Source of the DNA: Alphaproteobacteria bacterium
GTDB taxonomy: Bacteria; Pseudomonadota; Alphaproteobacteria; UBA9655
Assembly: GCA_019749915.1 (NCBI GenBank)
Contig: JAIEPE010000060.1
Span: forward strand, 1-38,465
Reading direction: 5' to 3'
Length of the DNA stretch: 38,465 nt
A model generated the notes under the pieces. That model saw nothing but the letters and a program-made list of their open reading frames with translations, was not told the origin of the DNA and ran no database searches. Shown here one piece after another: positions 10,104 to 19,071 of this stretch (its first letter is position 1; each line of letters starts with the position of its first letter). The translations under genes were made by a program, and so were the position numbers.

Positions 10104-10979
10104 ATGGTTCATGGGTGGGTTGTGGTGGACAAACCTTTGGGGATGTCTTCCGCTATGGTTGTCGCAAAAATCAGGCGTCTCTTTAAGATAAAAAAAGTGG
10201 GGCATGGAGGAACGCTAGATCCGCTGGCAACCGGCGTTTTGCCGATCGCCCTGGGTGAGGCCACAAAAACTCTTTCCTATGTATTAAATGGCCGTAAGGC
10301 ATATCGTTTTGAAGTAAAATGGGGGGAAGCGCGCACAACCGATGATAGAGAAGGGGAGGTGATCGCCACCTCAGACAAAAGACCTACTGAAGAGGAAATT
10401 CAAAAGGTGCTCCCCCTTTTTAAGGGAAAAATTCAGCAAATTCCCCCCCCTTACTCAGCGCTTAAGATTGATGGAAAGAGAGCTTACGCTTTAGCGAGAG
10501 AAGGCAAGGAAGTTGTCCTAGAAGCAAGAGAAGTTGAAATTGAATCTCTAACGCTACTGCAAGCCTCGTACGATTCAGCTCTTTTTGAGGTGACGTGTAG
10601 CAAAGGTACTTATGTGCGTAGTTTGGGGCGAGATTTGGCCATTGCTTTGGGAACGGTTGGTTATATTTTGTCCTTAAGACGCTTGATGGCGGGGCCCTTT
10701 CAAGAAAAAAGTGCGATTTTACTAGATTCTCTTCTCGAGATAGGGCATAACACGGAGTTAAAGGCATATGTCTTGCCTCTTCAAGATGCGCTGGCCGACA
10801 TCCTGGCTCTTGAGATTCAAGGCAATGACGCGGAAAAACTTCGTCAGGGACAAATCATTTCTACATCCCATATAAGTGATGAAGAGGTGGTGTTAGTTCT
10901 CTCAGATGGAAATCCGCAAGCCCTTGCAAAGGTAAGGGTCGGGAAAATAGTTCCCGTACGTGTGTTTAACTTAGATTAA
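10104..10979 (+). CDS. truB: tRNA pseudouridine(55) synthase
   Basis: TruB converts U55 in the T-loop of tRNAs to pseudouridine and also helps tRNA folding. The N-terminal signature VVDKPLGMSS is followed by GHGGTLDPLATGVLP with the catalytic Asp39. Further TruB motifs are KAYRFEVKWGEARTTDD, PPYSALKIDGKRAYALAR and the GTYVRSLGRDLA segment. A short C-terminal PUA-like region (about 235-291) ends the 291-residue protein. GAGG within the end of the aminotransferase gene serves as ribosome binding site. The truB-rpsO-pnp order is the classical bacterial arrangement. Confidence 0.97.
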   Translation: MVHGWVVVDKPLGMSSAMVVAKIRRLFKIKKVGHGGTLDPLATGVLPIALGEATKTLSYVLNGRKAYRFEVKWGEARTTDDREGEVIATSDKRPTEEEIQKVLPLFKGKIQQIPPPYSALKIDGKRAYALAREGKEVVLEAREVEIESLTLLQASYDSALFEVTCSKGTYVRSLGRDLAIALGTVGYILSLRRLMAGPFQEKSAILLDSLLEIGHNTELKAYVLPLQDALADILALEIQGNDAEKLRQGQIISTSHISDEEVVLVLSDGNPQALAKVRVGKIVPVRVFNLD

Positions 10980-10993
10980 GATAGGAGAACAAG

Positions 10994-11263
10994 ATGTCGA
11001 TAACAGATGTACGTAAGCAAGAGCTTATTAAAGAATATGCAACAAAAGCACAAGATACAGGGTCCCCTGAAGTTCAGGTCGCGGTCCTCACTGAAAGAAT
11101 TAGCAACCTTACAACTCACTTGTCCGATCATAAAAAAGATTTTCACTCCCGCCGTGGACTTCTAATGTTAGTGAGCCGTAGGCGTCGGCTTTTAGATTAT
11201 TTAAAGCGTGTTGAAGAGAGTCGTTATACAAAGCTTATCGAAAGACTCGGAATTCGCCGCTAG
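10994..11263 (+). CDS. rpsO: 30S ribosomal protein S15
   Basis: S15 is a primary 16S rRNA-binding protein that nucleates the central domain of the 30S subunit and contributes to an intersubunit bridge. The 89-residue protein has the standard length and motifs: [47 protein letters not shown] and the [13 protein letters not shown] end. A clear AGGAG site precedes the ATG. It lies 14 bp after truB and 24 bp before pnp, and no terminator separates it from either, so the three are cotranscribed. Confidence 0.98.
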   Translation: MSITDVRKQELIKEYATKAQDTGSPEVQVAVLTERISNLTTHLSDHKKDFHSRRGLLMLVSRRRRLLDYLKRVEESRYTKLIERLGIRR

Positions 11264-11287
11264 GATTACAAAAGGAATAGGAATCGA

Positions 11288-13420
11288 ATGTTTAAAATTT
11301 ACCGAAAAGAAATAGAATGGGGTGGGAAAAAACTCACTTTAGAGACAGGGAAAATTGCCCGCCAAGCTGATGGCGCTGTTGTCGTAACCTATGGAGAAAC
11401 TGTTGTCTTGTGTACGGTTGTGGCTAAAAAAACCGCCATGCCTGATGTGGATTTTTTCCCGTTGACCGTTCTCTATCAAGAAAAAGCCTTTGCTGCAGGC
11501 CGCATTCCTGGAGGATTTTTCAAGCGTGAAGGAAGACTCAGTGAAAACGAGACCCTTGTTTCTCGGTTAATTGACCGTCCGATTCGTCCCCTCTTTGCGC
11601 CAAATTTCCGTAATGATACGCAAGTCATTTGCACCGTTTTAAGTCATGACATGGAAAATGCTCCCGATATTCCAGCGATGATTGGCGCCTCAGCGGCGCT
11701 TACAATATCAGGCCTTCCTTTCTTAGGCCCCATTGCCGGCGCGCGTGTAGGCCTTATTGATGGTAAGCTTGTTCTTAATCCCATGGTAGAAGAGATTCCT
11801 TCCTCTCAGTTAAACCTTATTGTTGCAGGAACTGCGGATGGCGTTTTGATGGTAGAATCAGAGGCTCAAGAGCTTTCTGAAGCCCAAATGCTGGAAGCTG
11901 TGATGTTTGGGCATGAGCACTTTAAACCCGTCCTTCAAGCTATTGTTGATTTGGCAGAAGAATGTGCTAAAGAGCCTTGGGAGCTTCCTGCTGATGATCC
12001 TCAAAAACCTAAGTTAATTGAGCGCTTGCAGGAGCTTGCTGCCGATGATTTAAAGGCGGCTTATCAAATTAGAGAAAAAACTCCCCGTAATGAGAAAGTT
12101 GCAACCATTAAGCGACAGACGGTGGAAGCTTTGATTGAAGAAGGTTTTCCTGAGACACTCTCTGTGACTGAATTCAAAGAACTGGAAAAAGACCTGGTGC
12201 GTAATGAAGTTCTTCAAACCGGAAGGCGTATTGATGGACGAGATACAAAAACTATTCGTCCGATTGTGTCTGAGGTAGGGGTTCTTCCTCGCGCCCATGG
12301 CAGTGCTTTATTTACACGCGGTGCTACCCAAGCTTTTGTTGTGGCCACCTTAGGAACGGGTCAAGATGAGCAAATCATTGATGCCCTCGAAGGGGAGTAT
12401 AAAGAAAGCTTTATGCTTCATTATAACTTCCCTCCTTATTCTGTTGGAGAAACAGGTCGCATGTCGGGTCCAGGACGCCGTGAAATTGGTCATGGAAAGC
12501 TTGCTTGGCGCGCGATCCATCCTTTGTTGCCATCTAAAGAGACTTTTCCTTATGCCATAAGAATTGTTTCTGAAATTACGGAATCGGATGGTTCTTCCTC
12601 TATGGCGTCTGTTTGTGGATCTTCATTGGCGTTGATGGATGCAGGTGTGCCATTAGCTCGTCCTGTTGCGGGTATTGCTATGGGACTCATTAAAGAAGGC
12701 AAAGATTATGCCATCTTGTCTGACATTATTGGTGATGAAGATCACTTAGGGGATATGGACTTTAAGGTTGCAGGAAGTGAAGTAGGGATTACGGCTTTGC
12801 AAATGGACCTTAAAATTACCAGCATTGATCGCAAGATTATGGAAACGGCTCTTGAGCAAGCCCATCAGGGACGCCTTCACATTCTTGGAAAGATGGCGGA
12901 GGCCCTTGAAGGGGCTCGAGAAGAGGTGGGAGAATATGCTCCCCGTATGGTTACCTTTACCATTCCAAAGGAGAAAATTCGTGAGGTTATTGGTACTGGT
13001 GGAAAAGTCATTCGTGAGATTTGTGAGACAACTGGAGCTAAGCTTGATATTTCCGATGATGGCACTTTAAATATTTCAGGGCCTAATGCAGAAGTGATTC
13101 AGGCTGCTGAAAAGCGTGTTCGTAGTATTACGGATGAACCTGAGATTGGTAAAATCTACAAAGGGAAGGTTGTTCGCGTCGTTGACTTTGGTGCTTTCGT
13201 GAACTTCTTCGGGAGTCAAGATGGCCTTGTGCATGTCAGTGAGCTTGCTCCACGGCGCGTTGAAAAAGTCACAGATGTCGTGAAAGAGGATGACGAGGTT
13301 TTTGTCAAAGTCTTAGAAATGGATAGTCGTGGAAAAATTCGCCTTAGCATGAAGAGTGTCGATCAAAAGACAGGAAATGAAATTACTGCTGACGCGAAAA
13401 ACCCATCAGTTGAAGTCTAA
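11288..13420 (+). CDS. pnp: Polyribonucleotide nucleotidyltransferase (PNPase)
   Basis: This is a phosphorolytic 3'-5' exoribonuclease, a trimer that can join the RNase E degradosome. The 710 residues contain two RNase PH domains (about 10-230 and 310-540), the second with [17 protein letters not shown] and [16 protein letters not shown] phosphate-binding elements. A KH domain follows (about 555-615, with [15 protein letters not shown]), then an S1 RNA-binding domain (about 620-690, with [15 protein letters not shown] and GLVHVSEL). The length is typical. The spacing to rpsO and the AAAGGAATAGG ribosome binding region fit the usual rpsO-pnp operon. Confidence 0.98.
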   Translation: MFKIYRKEIEWGGKKLTLETGKIARQADGAVVVTYGETVVLCTVVAKKTAMPDVDFFPLTVLYQEKAFAAGRIPGGFFKREGRLSENETLVSRLIDRPIRPLFAPNFRNDTQVICTVLSHDMENAPDIPAMIGASAALTISGLPFLGPIAGARVGLIDGKLVLNPMVEEIPSSQLNLIVAGTADGVLMVESEAQELSEAQMLEAVMFGHEHFKPVLQAIVDLAEECAKEPWELPADDPQKPKLIERLQELAADDLKAAYQIREKTPRNEKVATIKRQTVEALIEEGFPETLSVTEFKELEKDLVRNEVLQTGRRIDGRDTKTIRPIVSEVGVLPRAHGSALFTRGATQAFVVATLGTGQDEQIIDALEGEYKESFMLHYNFPPYSVGETGRMSGPGRREIGHGKLAWRAIHPLLPSKETFPYAIRIVSEITESDGSSSMASVCGSSLALMDAGVPLARPVAGIAMGLIKEGKDYAILSDIIGDEDHLGDMDFKVAGSEVGITALQMDLKITSIDRKIMETALEQAHQGRLHILGKMAEALEGAREEVGEYAPRMVTFTIPKEKIREVIGTGGKVIREICETTGAKLDISDDGTLNISGPNAEVIQAAEKRVRSITDEPEIGKIYKGKVVRVVDFGAFVNFFGSQDGLVHVSELAPRRVEKVTDVVKEDDEVFVKVLEMDSRGKIRLSMKSVDQKTGNEITADAKNPSVEV

Positions 13421-13447
13421 GCTATATCTAATAGGAGATAAAAAGCG

Positions 13448-14845
13448 TTGAAGTCGCTTAACTCTATACGTATTTCTGGTCGAGAAGTTCTTCCCTTTGT
13501 TGAAGGAGGGAAGGGCATTTCCATCTCTAATGGCGAAAGCTCAGGTGCATGGTCAGCAGCAGGAGGTGTTGGGACTTTTTCTGCTGTGAATGCGGATGCT
13601 TTGGATAAGAATGGAAATTTGATTCCCGTTATTTATGAGGGGAAAACCCGAAAAGAACGCCATATTGAACTTGTTCAATATTCTATTCAAGGCGGCATCA
13701 CTCAAGCCAAGATTGCCTCGGAGCGGTCCAATGGAGAAGGTCGTCTCCATATGAATGTTCTTTGGGAGATGGCAGCGGTTGAAGAAATTCTTCACGGTAT
13801 TTTGGAGGAAGTGAGCCCTCTGATTCATGGGGTCACTTGTGGGGCAGGAATGCCCTATAAAATCGCCCAAATTACTGCAAGTTATGGCATTTATTATTAT
13901 CCCATTGTCTCTTCCGGTCGTGCCTTTCGGGCCTTGTGGAAGCGCGCCTATCACAAGTTTCCTGAATGGCTGGGGGCTGTTGTTTACGAGGATCCTTGGC
14001 GTGCCGGTGGCCATAATGGACTGAGCAACAGTGAAGATCCTGAAGTTCCTGAAGATCCTTATCCACGGGTTTTAGAACTGCGTCGTGTCATGCGTGAATT
14101 TGGCCTAGATAATGTACCTATCATCATGGCAGGGGGCGTGTGGTATTTAAGGGAATGGGAGGATTGGATTGATAATCCAGAGCTCGGACCTATTGCTTTT
14201 CAATTTGGAACGCGGCCTCTATTGACGCAAGAAAGTCCCATATCAGATGCTTGGAAAAAACGTCTTTTGACCCTGAAGCCCGGGGATATTTACCTCAATC
14301 GCTTTAGTCCGACAGGCTTTTATTCTTCAGCTGTCTCCAACCCTTTCTTGGATGAATTGAAAGAGCGCGCAGTGCGTCAAGTCGCTTATTCCGTGACTCC
14401 TGTGGGAGATCATACGGAAGGTTTCCCCGTAGGTGCTCGTGGAAGACTCGTTTACTTAACGGCTCATGAGAAAGAAATGGCACAAGCTTGGACAGCCCAA
14501 GGCTTTACAGAAGCCATGCGGACGCCCGATTCTACCTTGATTTTTGTAACCCCTGAAAAATCCAATGAAATTTTAACGGATCAAATCAATTGCATGGGCT
14601 GCTTGAGCGCTTGCCTTTTTAGTAACTGGGCTCAAAATGAATCCAGCTCAACGGGCCGTAAAGCAGATCCTCGCTCTTTTTGTATTCAAAAAACACTTCA
14701 GGCCATTAGTCATAGTGAGGAAGTGGACACGCAATTGATGTTTGCAGGCCATGCAGCTTACCATTTCTCCGATGATCCTTTTTACGCTGGCGGCTTTATT
14801 CCTACTGTAAAACAACTGGTTGAGCGTATTCAGACAGGGAATTAA
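13448..14845 (+). CDS. Nitronate monooxygenase / NAD(P)H-dependent flavin oxidoreductase family
   Basis: An FMN-binding TIM-barrel protein of the 2-nitropropane dioxygenase/nitronate monooxygenase superfamily; the physiological substrate is unclear. Features are an early GISISNGESSGAWSAAGGVG glycine-rich segment, PLIHGVTCGAGMP, AGGHNG (the flavin/active-site region with its His) and IIMAGGVWY, a phosphate-binding strand. The C-terminal part (about residues 350-465) has the cysteine group INCMGCLSACLFSNW, which could bind metal. The start is TTG at 13448, chosen because AGGAGAT precedes it. It is 27 bp after pnp and is probably in the same transcript. At 465 residues it is longer than the roughly 320-residue core family. 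Confidence 0.85.
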   Translation: MKSLNSIRISGREVLPFVEGGKGISISNGESSGAWSAAGGVGTFSAVNADALDKNGNLIPVIYEGKTRKERHIELVQYSIQGGITQAKIASERSNGEGRLHMNVLWEMAAVEEILHGILEEVSPLIHGVTCGAGMPYKIAQITASYGIYYYPIVSSGRAFRALWKRAYHKFPEWLGAVVYEDPWRAGGHNGLSNSEDPEVPEDPYPRVLELRRVMREFGLDNVPIIMAGGVWYLREWEDWIDNPELGPIAFQFGTRPLLTQESPISDAWKKRLLTLKPGDIYLNRFSPTGFYSSAVSNPFLDELKERAVRQVAYSVTPVGDHTEGFPVGARGRLVYLTAHEKEMAQAWTAQGFTEAMRTPDSTLIFVTPEKSNEILTDQINCMGCLSACLFSNWAQNESSSTGRKADPRSFCIQKTLQAISHSEEVDTQLMFAGHAAYHFSDDPFYAGGFIPTVKQLVERIQTGN

Positions 14846-14969
14846 TCTCTATAGTCTTCGCCTTTTATGTTTCAGCAGTGTTGTCCTATAACTTGAAATC
14901 CTTTAAGTATAGTAAACTCTTGAAAATCCCTTGATCCTCCTGCGCTTGAGAGAATATGATTGTCAAATT

Positions 14970-15006
14970 GAATAAATTTGTTCAGTATAATGAATAAATT
15001 TGTTCA
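14970..15006 (+). promoter_or_regulatory. Tandem near-palindromic operator flanking a TATAAT box
   Basis: The 15-mer GAATAAATTTGTTCA occurs at 14970-14984 and again at 14992-15006, a 22-bp period (two helical turns). Each copy is the core of TGAATAAATTTGTTCA, a near-perfect dyad (14 of 16 positions symmetric; at copy 1 the flank reads TTGAA...TTCA). A perfect TATAAT lies exactly between them (14986-14991), 41 bp before the DUF4143 ATPase start. A dimeric regulator bound to both sites would block RNA polymerase. No regulator gene is adjacent, so the protein itself or a distant factor may bind. Confidence 0.65.
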
Positions 15007-15031
15007 ATTTAGTGAAAAAAATGGAGCGTAA

Positions 15032-16225
15032 ATGTATCAACGGCCTATTTTTGAAACCCTATTCAAGCGGTTGCAGGAGCCTCGTAACTTCATTCAAGTG
15101 TTGTTAGGACCACGTCAAGTTGGAAAGACAACTTTGGCTGTGCAGTTGAAAGAAACTTTGCCTTATCCTTCTCACTATGCTTCTGCTGATGAACCTGTTT
15201 CCCAGGGCTTTTCTTGGATCGAACAACAATGGGAAGTTGGACGCTTGCGAGCTCGGGAGGGCAAGAATAATGAAGGTGCTTTGCTCATTTTAGATGAGGT
15301 GCAAAAAATTCCACAGTGGTCAAGTGTGGTTAAAAAACTTTGGGATGAGGATAGCCTTCATAAGGTGAATTTAAAAGTTATGATCTTGGGTTCATCCACG
15401 CTCCTTATCCAATCAGGTTTAACAGAGAGCCTTGCGGGGCGATTTGAAGTCACTCCCATTACCCATTGGTTTTTTAAAGAATGCCGCGATGCTTTTGGAT
15501 GGTCCTTGGATCAATATATTTTCTTTGGGGGATACCCTGGAGGAGCCAAGTTGATTCATGATGAACAAAGATGGACTCGTTATATTGTTGATTCTCTGAT
15601 AGAGACAAGTATTCTCAAAGATATCATGATGATGGAACGTATTCATAAACCAGCACTCTTAAGGCAGGTTTTTGAGTTGGGATGTCGCTATTCAGGGCAG
15701 ATTCTTTCCTTTCAGAAAATGATGGGACAGCTTCAGGAAGCTGGAAATGCGAGTACCTTAGCTCATTACTTAGCTCTTTTGTCTGGAGCGGGGCTTCTAA
15801 CAGGATTATCTAAATTTTCTATTGAGCACGTGCGTCAAAAAGCCTCCAGTCCGAAGCTTCAAGTCTTGAATACGGCTCTTATGTCAGCCCAAGAAACCTC
15901 CACGTTTCAAGAAGCACAACTCGATCGTGAAGAGTGGGGTCGACTTGTCGAATCAGCCATAGGGGCGCACTTGGTCAATTCAACACTCGGAACATCCACA
16001 GAGCTCTTCTATTGGAGGGAGGGGAACAAGGAGGTGGATTTTGTAGTACGTCGCGGGGAAAAAGTACTTGCCCTTGAAGTGAAAAGTAGCCAAAAATCAA
16101 CCAGTCTCCCTGGAATAACAGCTTTCTCAGAGAGGTTTCATCCCCTAAAAAAGTTACTGGTTGGGGGGCAAGGGCTCTCCATTGAAGAATTCTTGCTTAC
16201 CCCTCTAGAAACATTATTAGGATGA
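15032..16225 (+). CDS. AAA ATPase with C-terminal DUF4143 domain
   Basis: A 397-residue member of the AAA_14/DUF4143 family, common in bacteria and archaea and of undetermined function. Walker A is GPRQVGKTT (residues 26-34) and Walker B is LLILDEVQ with Asp88-Glu89; GSSTLLIQSGLTESLAGRF is the sensor/Arg region. The C-terminal domain ends in a PD-(D/E)XK-like core, EVDFVVRR followed by LALEVKSS, so a nuclease-like fold is likely. It is intact, unlike the related ATPase at the window start. It is monocistronic behind a tandem operator, and GGAGCG lies upstream of the ATG. Confidence 0.85.
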   Translation: MYQRPIFETLFKRLQEPRNFIQVLLGPRQVGKTTLAVQLKETLPYPSHYASADEPVSQGFSWIEQQWEVGRLRAREGKNNEGALLILDEVQKIPQWSSVVKKLWDEDSLHKVNLKVMILGSSTLLIQSGLTESLAGRFEVTPITHWFFKECRDAFGWSLDQYIFFGGYPGGAKLIHDEQRWTRYIVDSLIETSILKDIMMMERIHKPALLRQVFELGCRYSGQILSFQKMMGQLQEAGNASTLAHYLALLSGAGLLTGLSKFSIEHVRQKASSPKLQVLNTALMSAQETSTFQEAQLDREEWGRLVESAIGAHLVNSTLGTSTELFYWREGNKEVDFVVRRGEKVLALEVKSSQKSTSLPGITAFSERFHPLKKLLVGGQGLSIEEFLLTPLETLLG

Positions 16226-16298
16226 ACACGGATAAATTGGGTTTTACCTTAAGTTAACTTTTCTCTGTTAAAATAATTAAAAATGAGGAGAGAAGAGG

Positions 16299-16676
16299 AT
16301 GCTGTTCTTTGCGCTTTTATTCTTTGTTTTAGCTCTTATTGCGGGCCTTTTGGGCTTTACGGATGTAATGGTAGCCTCCACCCAGATAGCGCAAATATTA
16401 TTCTTTATTTTTCTTGTTCTGTTTGTCTTTTCACTTGTGCTTTTTATCTTGCGAAAAATGGGCGAGGCGATTTTCTATACCTTAAAGGGAGGAACGAATA
16501 TGCTTGCTTGGATCTTTACCTTTTTCATTGTGGCCATTATAGCGGGCCTTTTAGGCTTTACGGGCATTATGGCAACAGCGGCTGGCATTGCGAAAATTCT
16601 CTTTTATATTTTCCTTGTCCTTTTTGTGGTTTCCGTTGTGGTTCAATTGTTTCAAAATTCGAAACGGGATAGATAA
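16299..16676 (+). CDS. Double DUF1328 (UPF0391) small membrane protein
   Basis: DUF1328 proteins are normally about 55 residues with two hydrophobic helices. Here one 125-residue frame holds two full copies. Copy 1 (residues 1-55) has [25 protein letters not shown], and copy 2 (68-125) has [26 protein letters not shown] short linker joins them. A strong internal site, AAGGGAGG, lies before the ATG at 16500, which begins copy 2. Copy 2 is therefore probably also, or originally, made as a separate 58-residue protein, and the fusion could be loss of the first stop. GAGGAGAGAAGAGG precedes the first ATG. Inner-membrane location is clear; the function of the family (sometimes stress-induced) is unknown. 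Confidence 0.85.
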   Translation: MLFFALLFFVLALIAGLLGFTDVMVASTQIAQILFFIFLVLFVFSLVLFILRKMGEAIFYTLKGGTNMLAWIFTFFIVAIIAGLLGFTGIMATAAGIAKILFYIFLVLFVVSVVVQLFQNSKRDR

Positions 16677-16758
16677 CTAATTCTTTTTTGAAATTTCTTG
16701 CATCTCACAGCTAACCTTATTAGGTTAATCCCAAACAAGCCTGGGCAAGTGATTCGGA

Positions 16759-17970
16759 ATGGATTATCCATCGTTTTTTAAGGAAAAACTCCAAGACATC
16801 AAGACGGAAGGCCGTTACAGGGTTTTTGCGGATTTGGAACGTTGTGCTAAGGATTTCCCTTATGCCTTTTATTACAATGATGGAAATCCCCGTCGAGTTG
16901 TCGTGTGGTGCGCTAATGATTACCTGGCCATGGGACAAAATGAGAAGGTCCTGGAGGCCATGCAAAGTGCCATTGGCCGTGTTGGCGCCGGGGCAGGGGG
17001 GACGCGCAATATTTCGGGTACAAACCATTACCATGTGTTGCTGGAAAAGGAAGTTGCTGATCTTCATGATAAAGAAGCAGGACTGATTTTCTCCTCAGGG
17101 TATGTGTCTAATGAGGCTTCTGTTAGCTCTCTTGCTTCCCATTTGCCAGACTGCGTGGTCTTTTCTGACTCCCATAACCATGCTTCTATCATTCAAGGGA
17201 TTCGCAATAGTCGGGCCCATAAGGAAATTTTCCGTCATAATAGTCCTGCTCATCTTAAAGAACTTTTATCACGTTATCCTAAAGAGAGAGCTAAACTCAT
17301 TATTTTTGAGTCGGTTTATTCCATGGATGGCGATATTGCGCCTATTGAAGCGTTTTGCGATTTGGCAGAAGAATTTAATGCCCTCACTTATATTGATGAA
17401 GTTCATGCCGTGGGGATGTATGGCCATAAAGGGGGCGGGATTGCTCAAAGAGAAGGGCAGAGTCATCGGCTAGATGTCATTGAGGGCACCCTTGGTAAGG
17501 CTTATGGTGTTGTGGGAGGGTATATAGCTTCTTCCTCAGATCTCGTGGATTTTGTGAGGAGCTTTGCTTCAGGGTTTATCTTTACAACTTCTATGCCGCC
17601 AGCTGTTGCCGCGGGAGCTCTGGCGAGTATTCAACACTTAAAGACAAGTCAAGTGGAGCGAGAAAAGCATCGAGAGAGGGTGGCAAAGGTGAAAAAGCGC
17701 TTAATTCAGGCAGGAATTCCTTTTATGCCAACGAACTCTCACATTATTCCAATTATGGTGCGGGAGGCCCATCAGTGTAAACTGGCCTCCGATATGCTTT
17801 TGAAAGAACATAATGTGTATGTACAGCCCATTAATTATCCAACCGTTCCACGAGGTACAGAAAGACTGCGCATCACTCCATCTCCTGTTCATACAGACCA
17901 GATGATTGATGAACTCATTGACGCTCTTAAAAGCGTGTGGGACCGCCTTTACATTGAATATGTTGCATAA
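16759..17970 (+). CDS. hemA: 5-aminolevulinate synthase
   Basis: It condenses glycine and succinyl-CoA to 5-aminolevulinate, the first step of haem synthesis by the Shemin pathway, which among bacteria is an alphaproteobacterial trait. The 403-residue protein is of family length and is a fold-type I PLP enzyme. Signatures are the [11 protein letters not shown] start, [40 protein letters not shown] and the PLP-lysine Lys247 in [14 protein letters not shown]. The C-terminus has [23 protein letters not shown]. There is no strong ribosome binding site before the ATG. A palindromic repeat fills the gap to the next gene. Confidence 0.97.
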   Translation: MDYPSFFKEKLQDIKTEGRYRVFADLERCAKDFPYAFYYNDGNPRRVVVWCANDYLAMGQNEKVLEAMQSAIGRVGAGAGGTRNISGTNHYHVLLEKEVADLHDKEAGLIFSSGYVSNEASVSSLASHLPDCVVFSDSHNHASIIQGIRNSRAHKEIFRHNSPAHLKELLSRYPKERAKLIIFESVYSMDGDIAPIEAFCDLAEEFNALTYIDEVHAVGMYGHKGGGIAQREGQSHRLDVIEGTLGKAYGVVGGYIASSSDLVDFVRSFASGFIFTTSMPPAVAAGALASIQHLKTSQVEREKHRERVAKVKKRLIQAGIPFMPTNSHIIPIMVREAHQCKLASDMLLKEHNVYVQPINYPTVPRGTERLRITPSPVHTDQMIDELIDALKSVWDRLYIEYVA

Positions 17971-17988
17971 AGAGCTATACTCAAAGGA

Positions 17989-18089
17989 TTTCAAGTTGCT
18001 GGGCAGGCGCCCAAGGGTGAGCCCGATGAGCGTAGTTAACTACGTGACAGAGGGCAAATCCTGCAGGGCAACGCACCCGTAACTTGAAA
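17989..18089. repeat. About 100-bp palindromic intergenic repeat element
   Basis: The element is bounded by TTTCAAGTTGC (17989-17999) and GTAACTTGAAA (18079-18089), inverse of each other at 10 of 11 positions. Its centre is the perfect 14-bp palindrome CGTAGTTAACTACG (18031-18044), flanked by GCCC (18021-18024) and GGGC (18052-18055). The unit looks like a dispersed, non-coding mobile repeat able to form a cruciform or long RNA hairpin. It sits between hemA and the ELM1-like gene, and the ELM1 ribosome binding region begins right at its edge. I see only one copy in the window. Confidence 0.7.
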
Positions 18090-18102
18090 GGCGAAGAGTA
18101 AT

Positions 18103-19059
18103 ATGAAAAAATCTAATAAAATCTGTTGGACTATTACTGATGAATTTCCCGGTATGAAGAGTCAAGTTATTGGTCTTGCTGAAGCCATTGGCTTGGAAAC
18201 AGTTCATAAAACCTGCAAAAGACGCTGGCCCTGGGGATGGTTGAGTCTCCCTTGGGGAAATCCTCTGAACCAACTGACTCCGGGCAGTGATCCCCTGACC
18301 CCGCCGTGGCCGGATTTAGTGATTACTTGTGGACGGCGCTCAGCGCCTTTCGGGCTTGCCATTAAAAAACAAAACCCTAAGAAGACCTTTTGTGTTCATA
18401 TTCAAAATCCTTTGTTTAATCTAAAGGCATTTGATTTGATTATTGCCCCTGAGCATGATCATCTGAAGGGTCCTAATGTTATCTCCACAAAAGGTGCTTT
18501 GCATAAGGTTACAAAGGAAAAAATTCAAGAAGGAGTTCAGGCCCATGGCTCCTTATTTAAAGATTTTCCAAGGCCCTATAATGTCGTTTTAATTGGGGGA
18601 AAAACAAACCATTATAATATGCCCTTGAAAGTTCTTGAGGCACTGATTCAAAGTATCTTACAGATCCGGGATATAACCCAAGGCAGTGTTTTGGTGACCC
18701 CTTCTTTTCGCACACCTTTTAGAGATGTGCTAAGAAAGACTCTTGAAAATGAGCCCAATGTCTTTCTTGCTGACTTTGAGAAAGTGAACCCCTATTTTGC
18801 AATGCTGGGAGTTGCAGACACCCTTTTTGTTACCGATGATTCAGTCAATATGTTATGCGAGGCTTGTTTCACAGGAAAGCCCGTGCACATCTTACCCCTT
18901 CTTGGCCATAAAAACTCAAAATGTAAAAAATTTATTGAGGAGTTGGTCCAAGGAAAAACGGTTCGTATGTTTGAAGGAGAAGTTAATTCCTGGACATATG
19001 AACCCTTTAATGATACTGAAAAAATTGCGGTTCTTGTCCGCAAAGCAATGAATCTATAA
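18103..19059 (+). CDS. ELM1/GtrOC1-type putative glycosyltransferase (mitochondrial fission ELM1 family)
   Basis: A 318-residue member of DUF1022/ELM1, named after a plant mitochondrial fission protein and frequent in alphaproteobacteria. Motifs are the N-terminal WTITDEFPGMKSQVIGLAEA, DLVITCGRRSAPFGLAIKK, CVHIQNP, FDLIIAPEHDHLKGPNVI and VVLIGGKTNHYNM. The C-terminal VADTLFVTDDSVNMLCEACFTGKPVHILPL resembles the nucleotide-sugar binding end of GT-B glycosyltransferases. It is predicted to be cytoplasmic, and the substrate is unknown. The 615-residue gene follows after 12 bp, so the two probably form an operon. Confidence 0.85.
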   Translation: MKKSNKICWTITDEFPGMKSQVIGLAEAIGLETVHKTCKRRWPWGWLSLPWGNPLNQLTPGSDPLTPPWPDLVITCGRRSAPFGLAIKKQNPKKTFCVHIQNPLFNLKAFDLIIAPEHDHLKGPNVISTKGALHKVTKEKIQEGVQAHGSLFKDFPRPYNVVLIGGKTNHYNMPLKVLEALIQSILQIRDITQGSVLVTPSFRTPFRDVLRKTLENEPNVFLADFEKVNPYFAMLGVADTLFVTDDSVNMLCEACFTGKPVHILPLLGHKNSKCKKFIEELVQGKTVRMFEGEVNSWTYEPFNDTEKIAVLVRKAMNL

Positions 19060-19071
19060 GAGGAGCTGGTT

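Noticed and set aside
16283-16672. A 129-codon frame overlapping the DUF1328 gene
   Set aside because: It is the shifted frame of the duplicated DUF1328 sequence, so it stays open only because the real gene is repetitive; the real frame has the membrane motifs and ribosome binding site.
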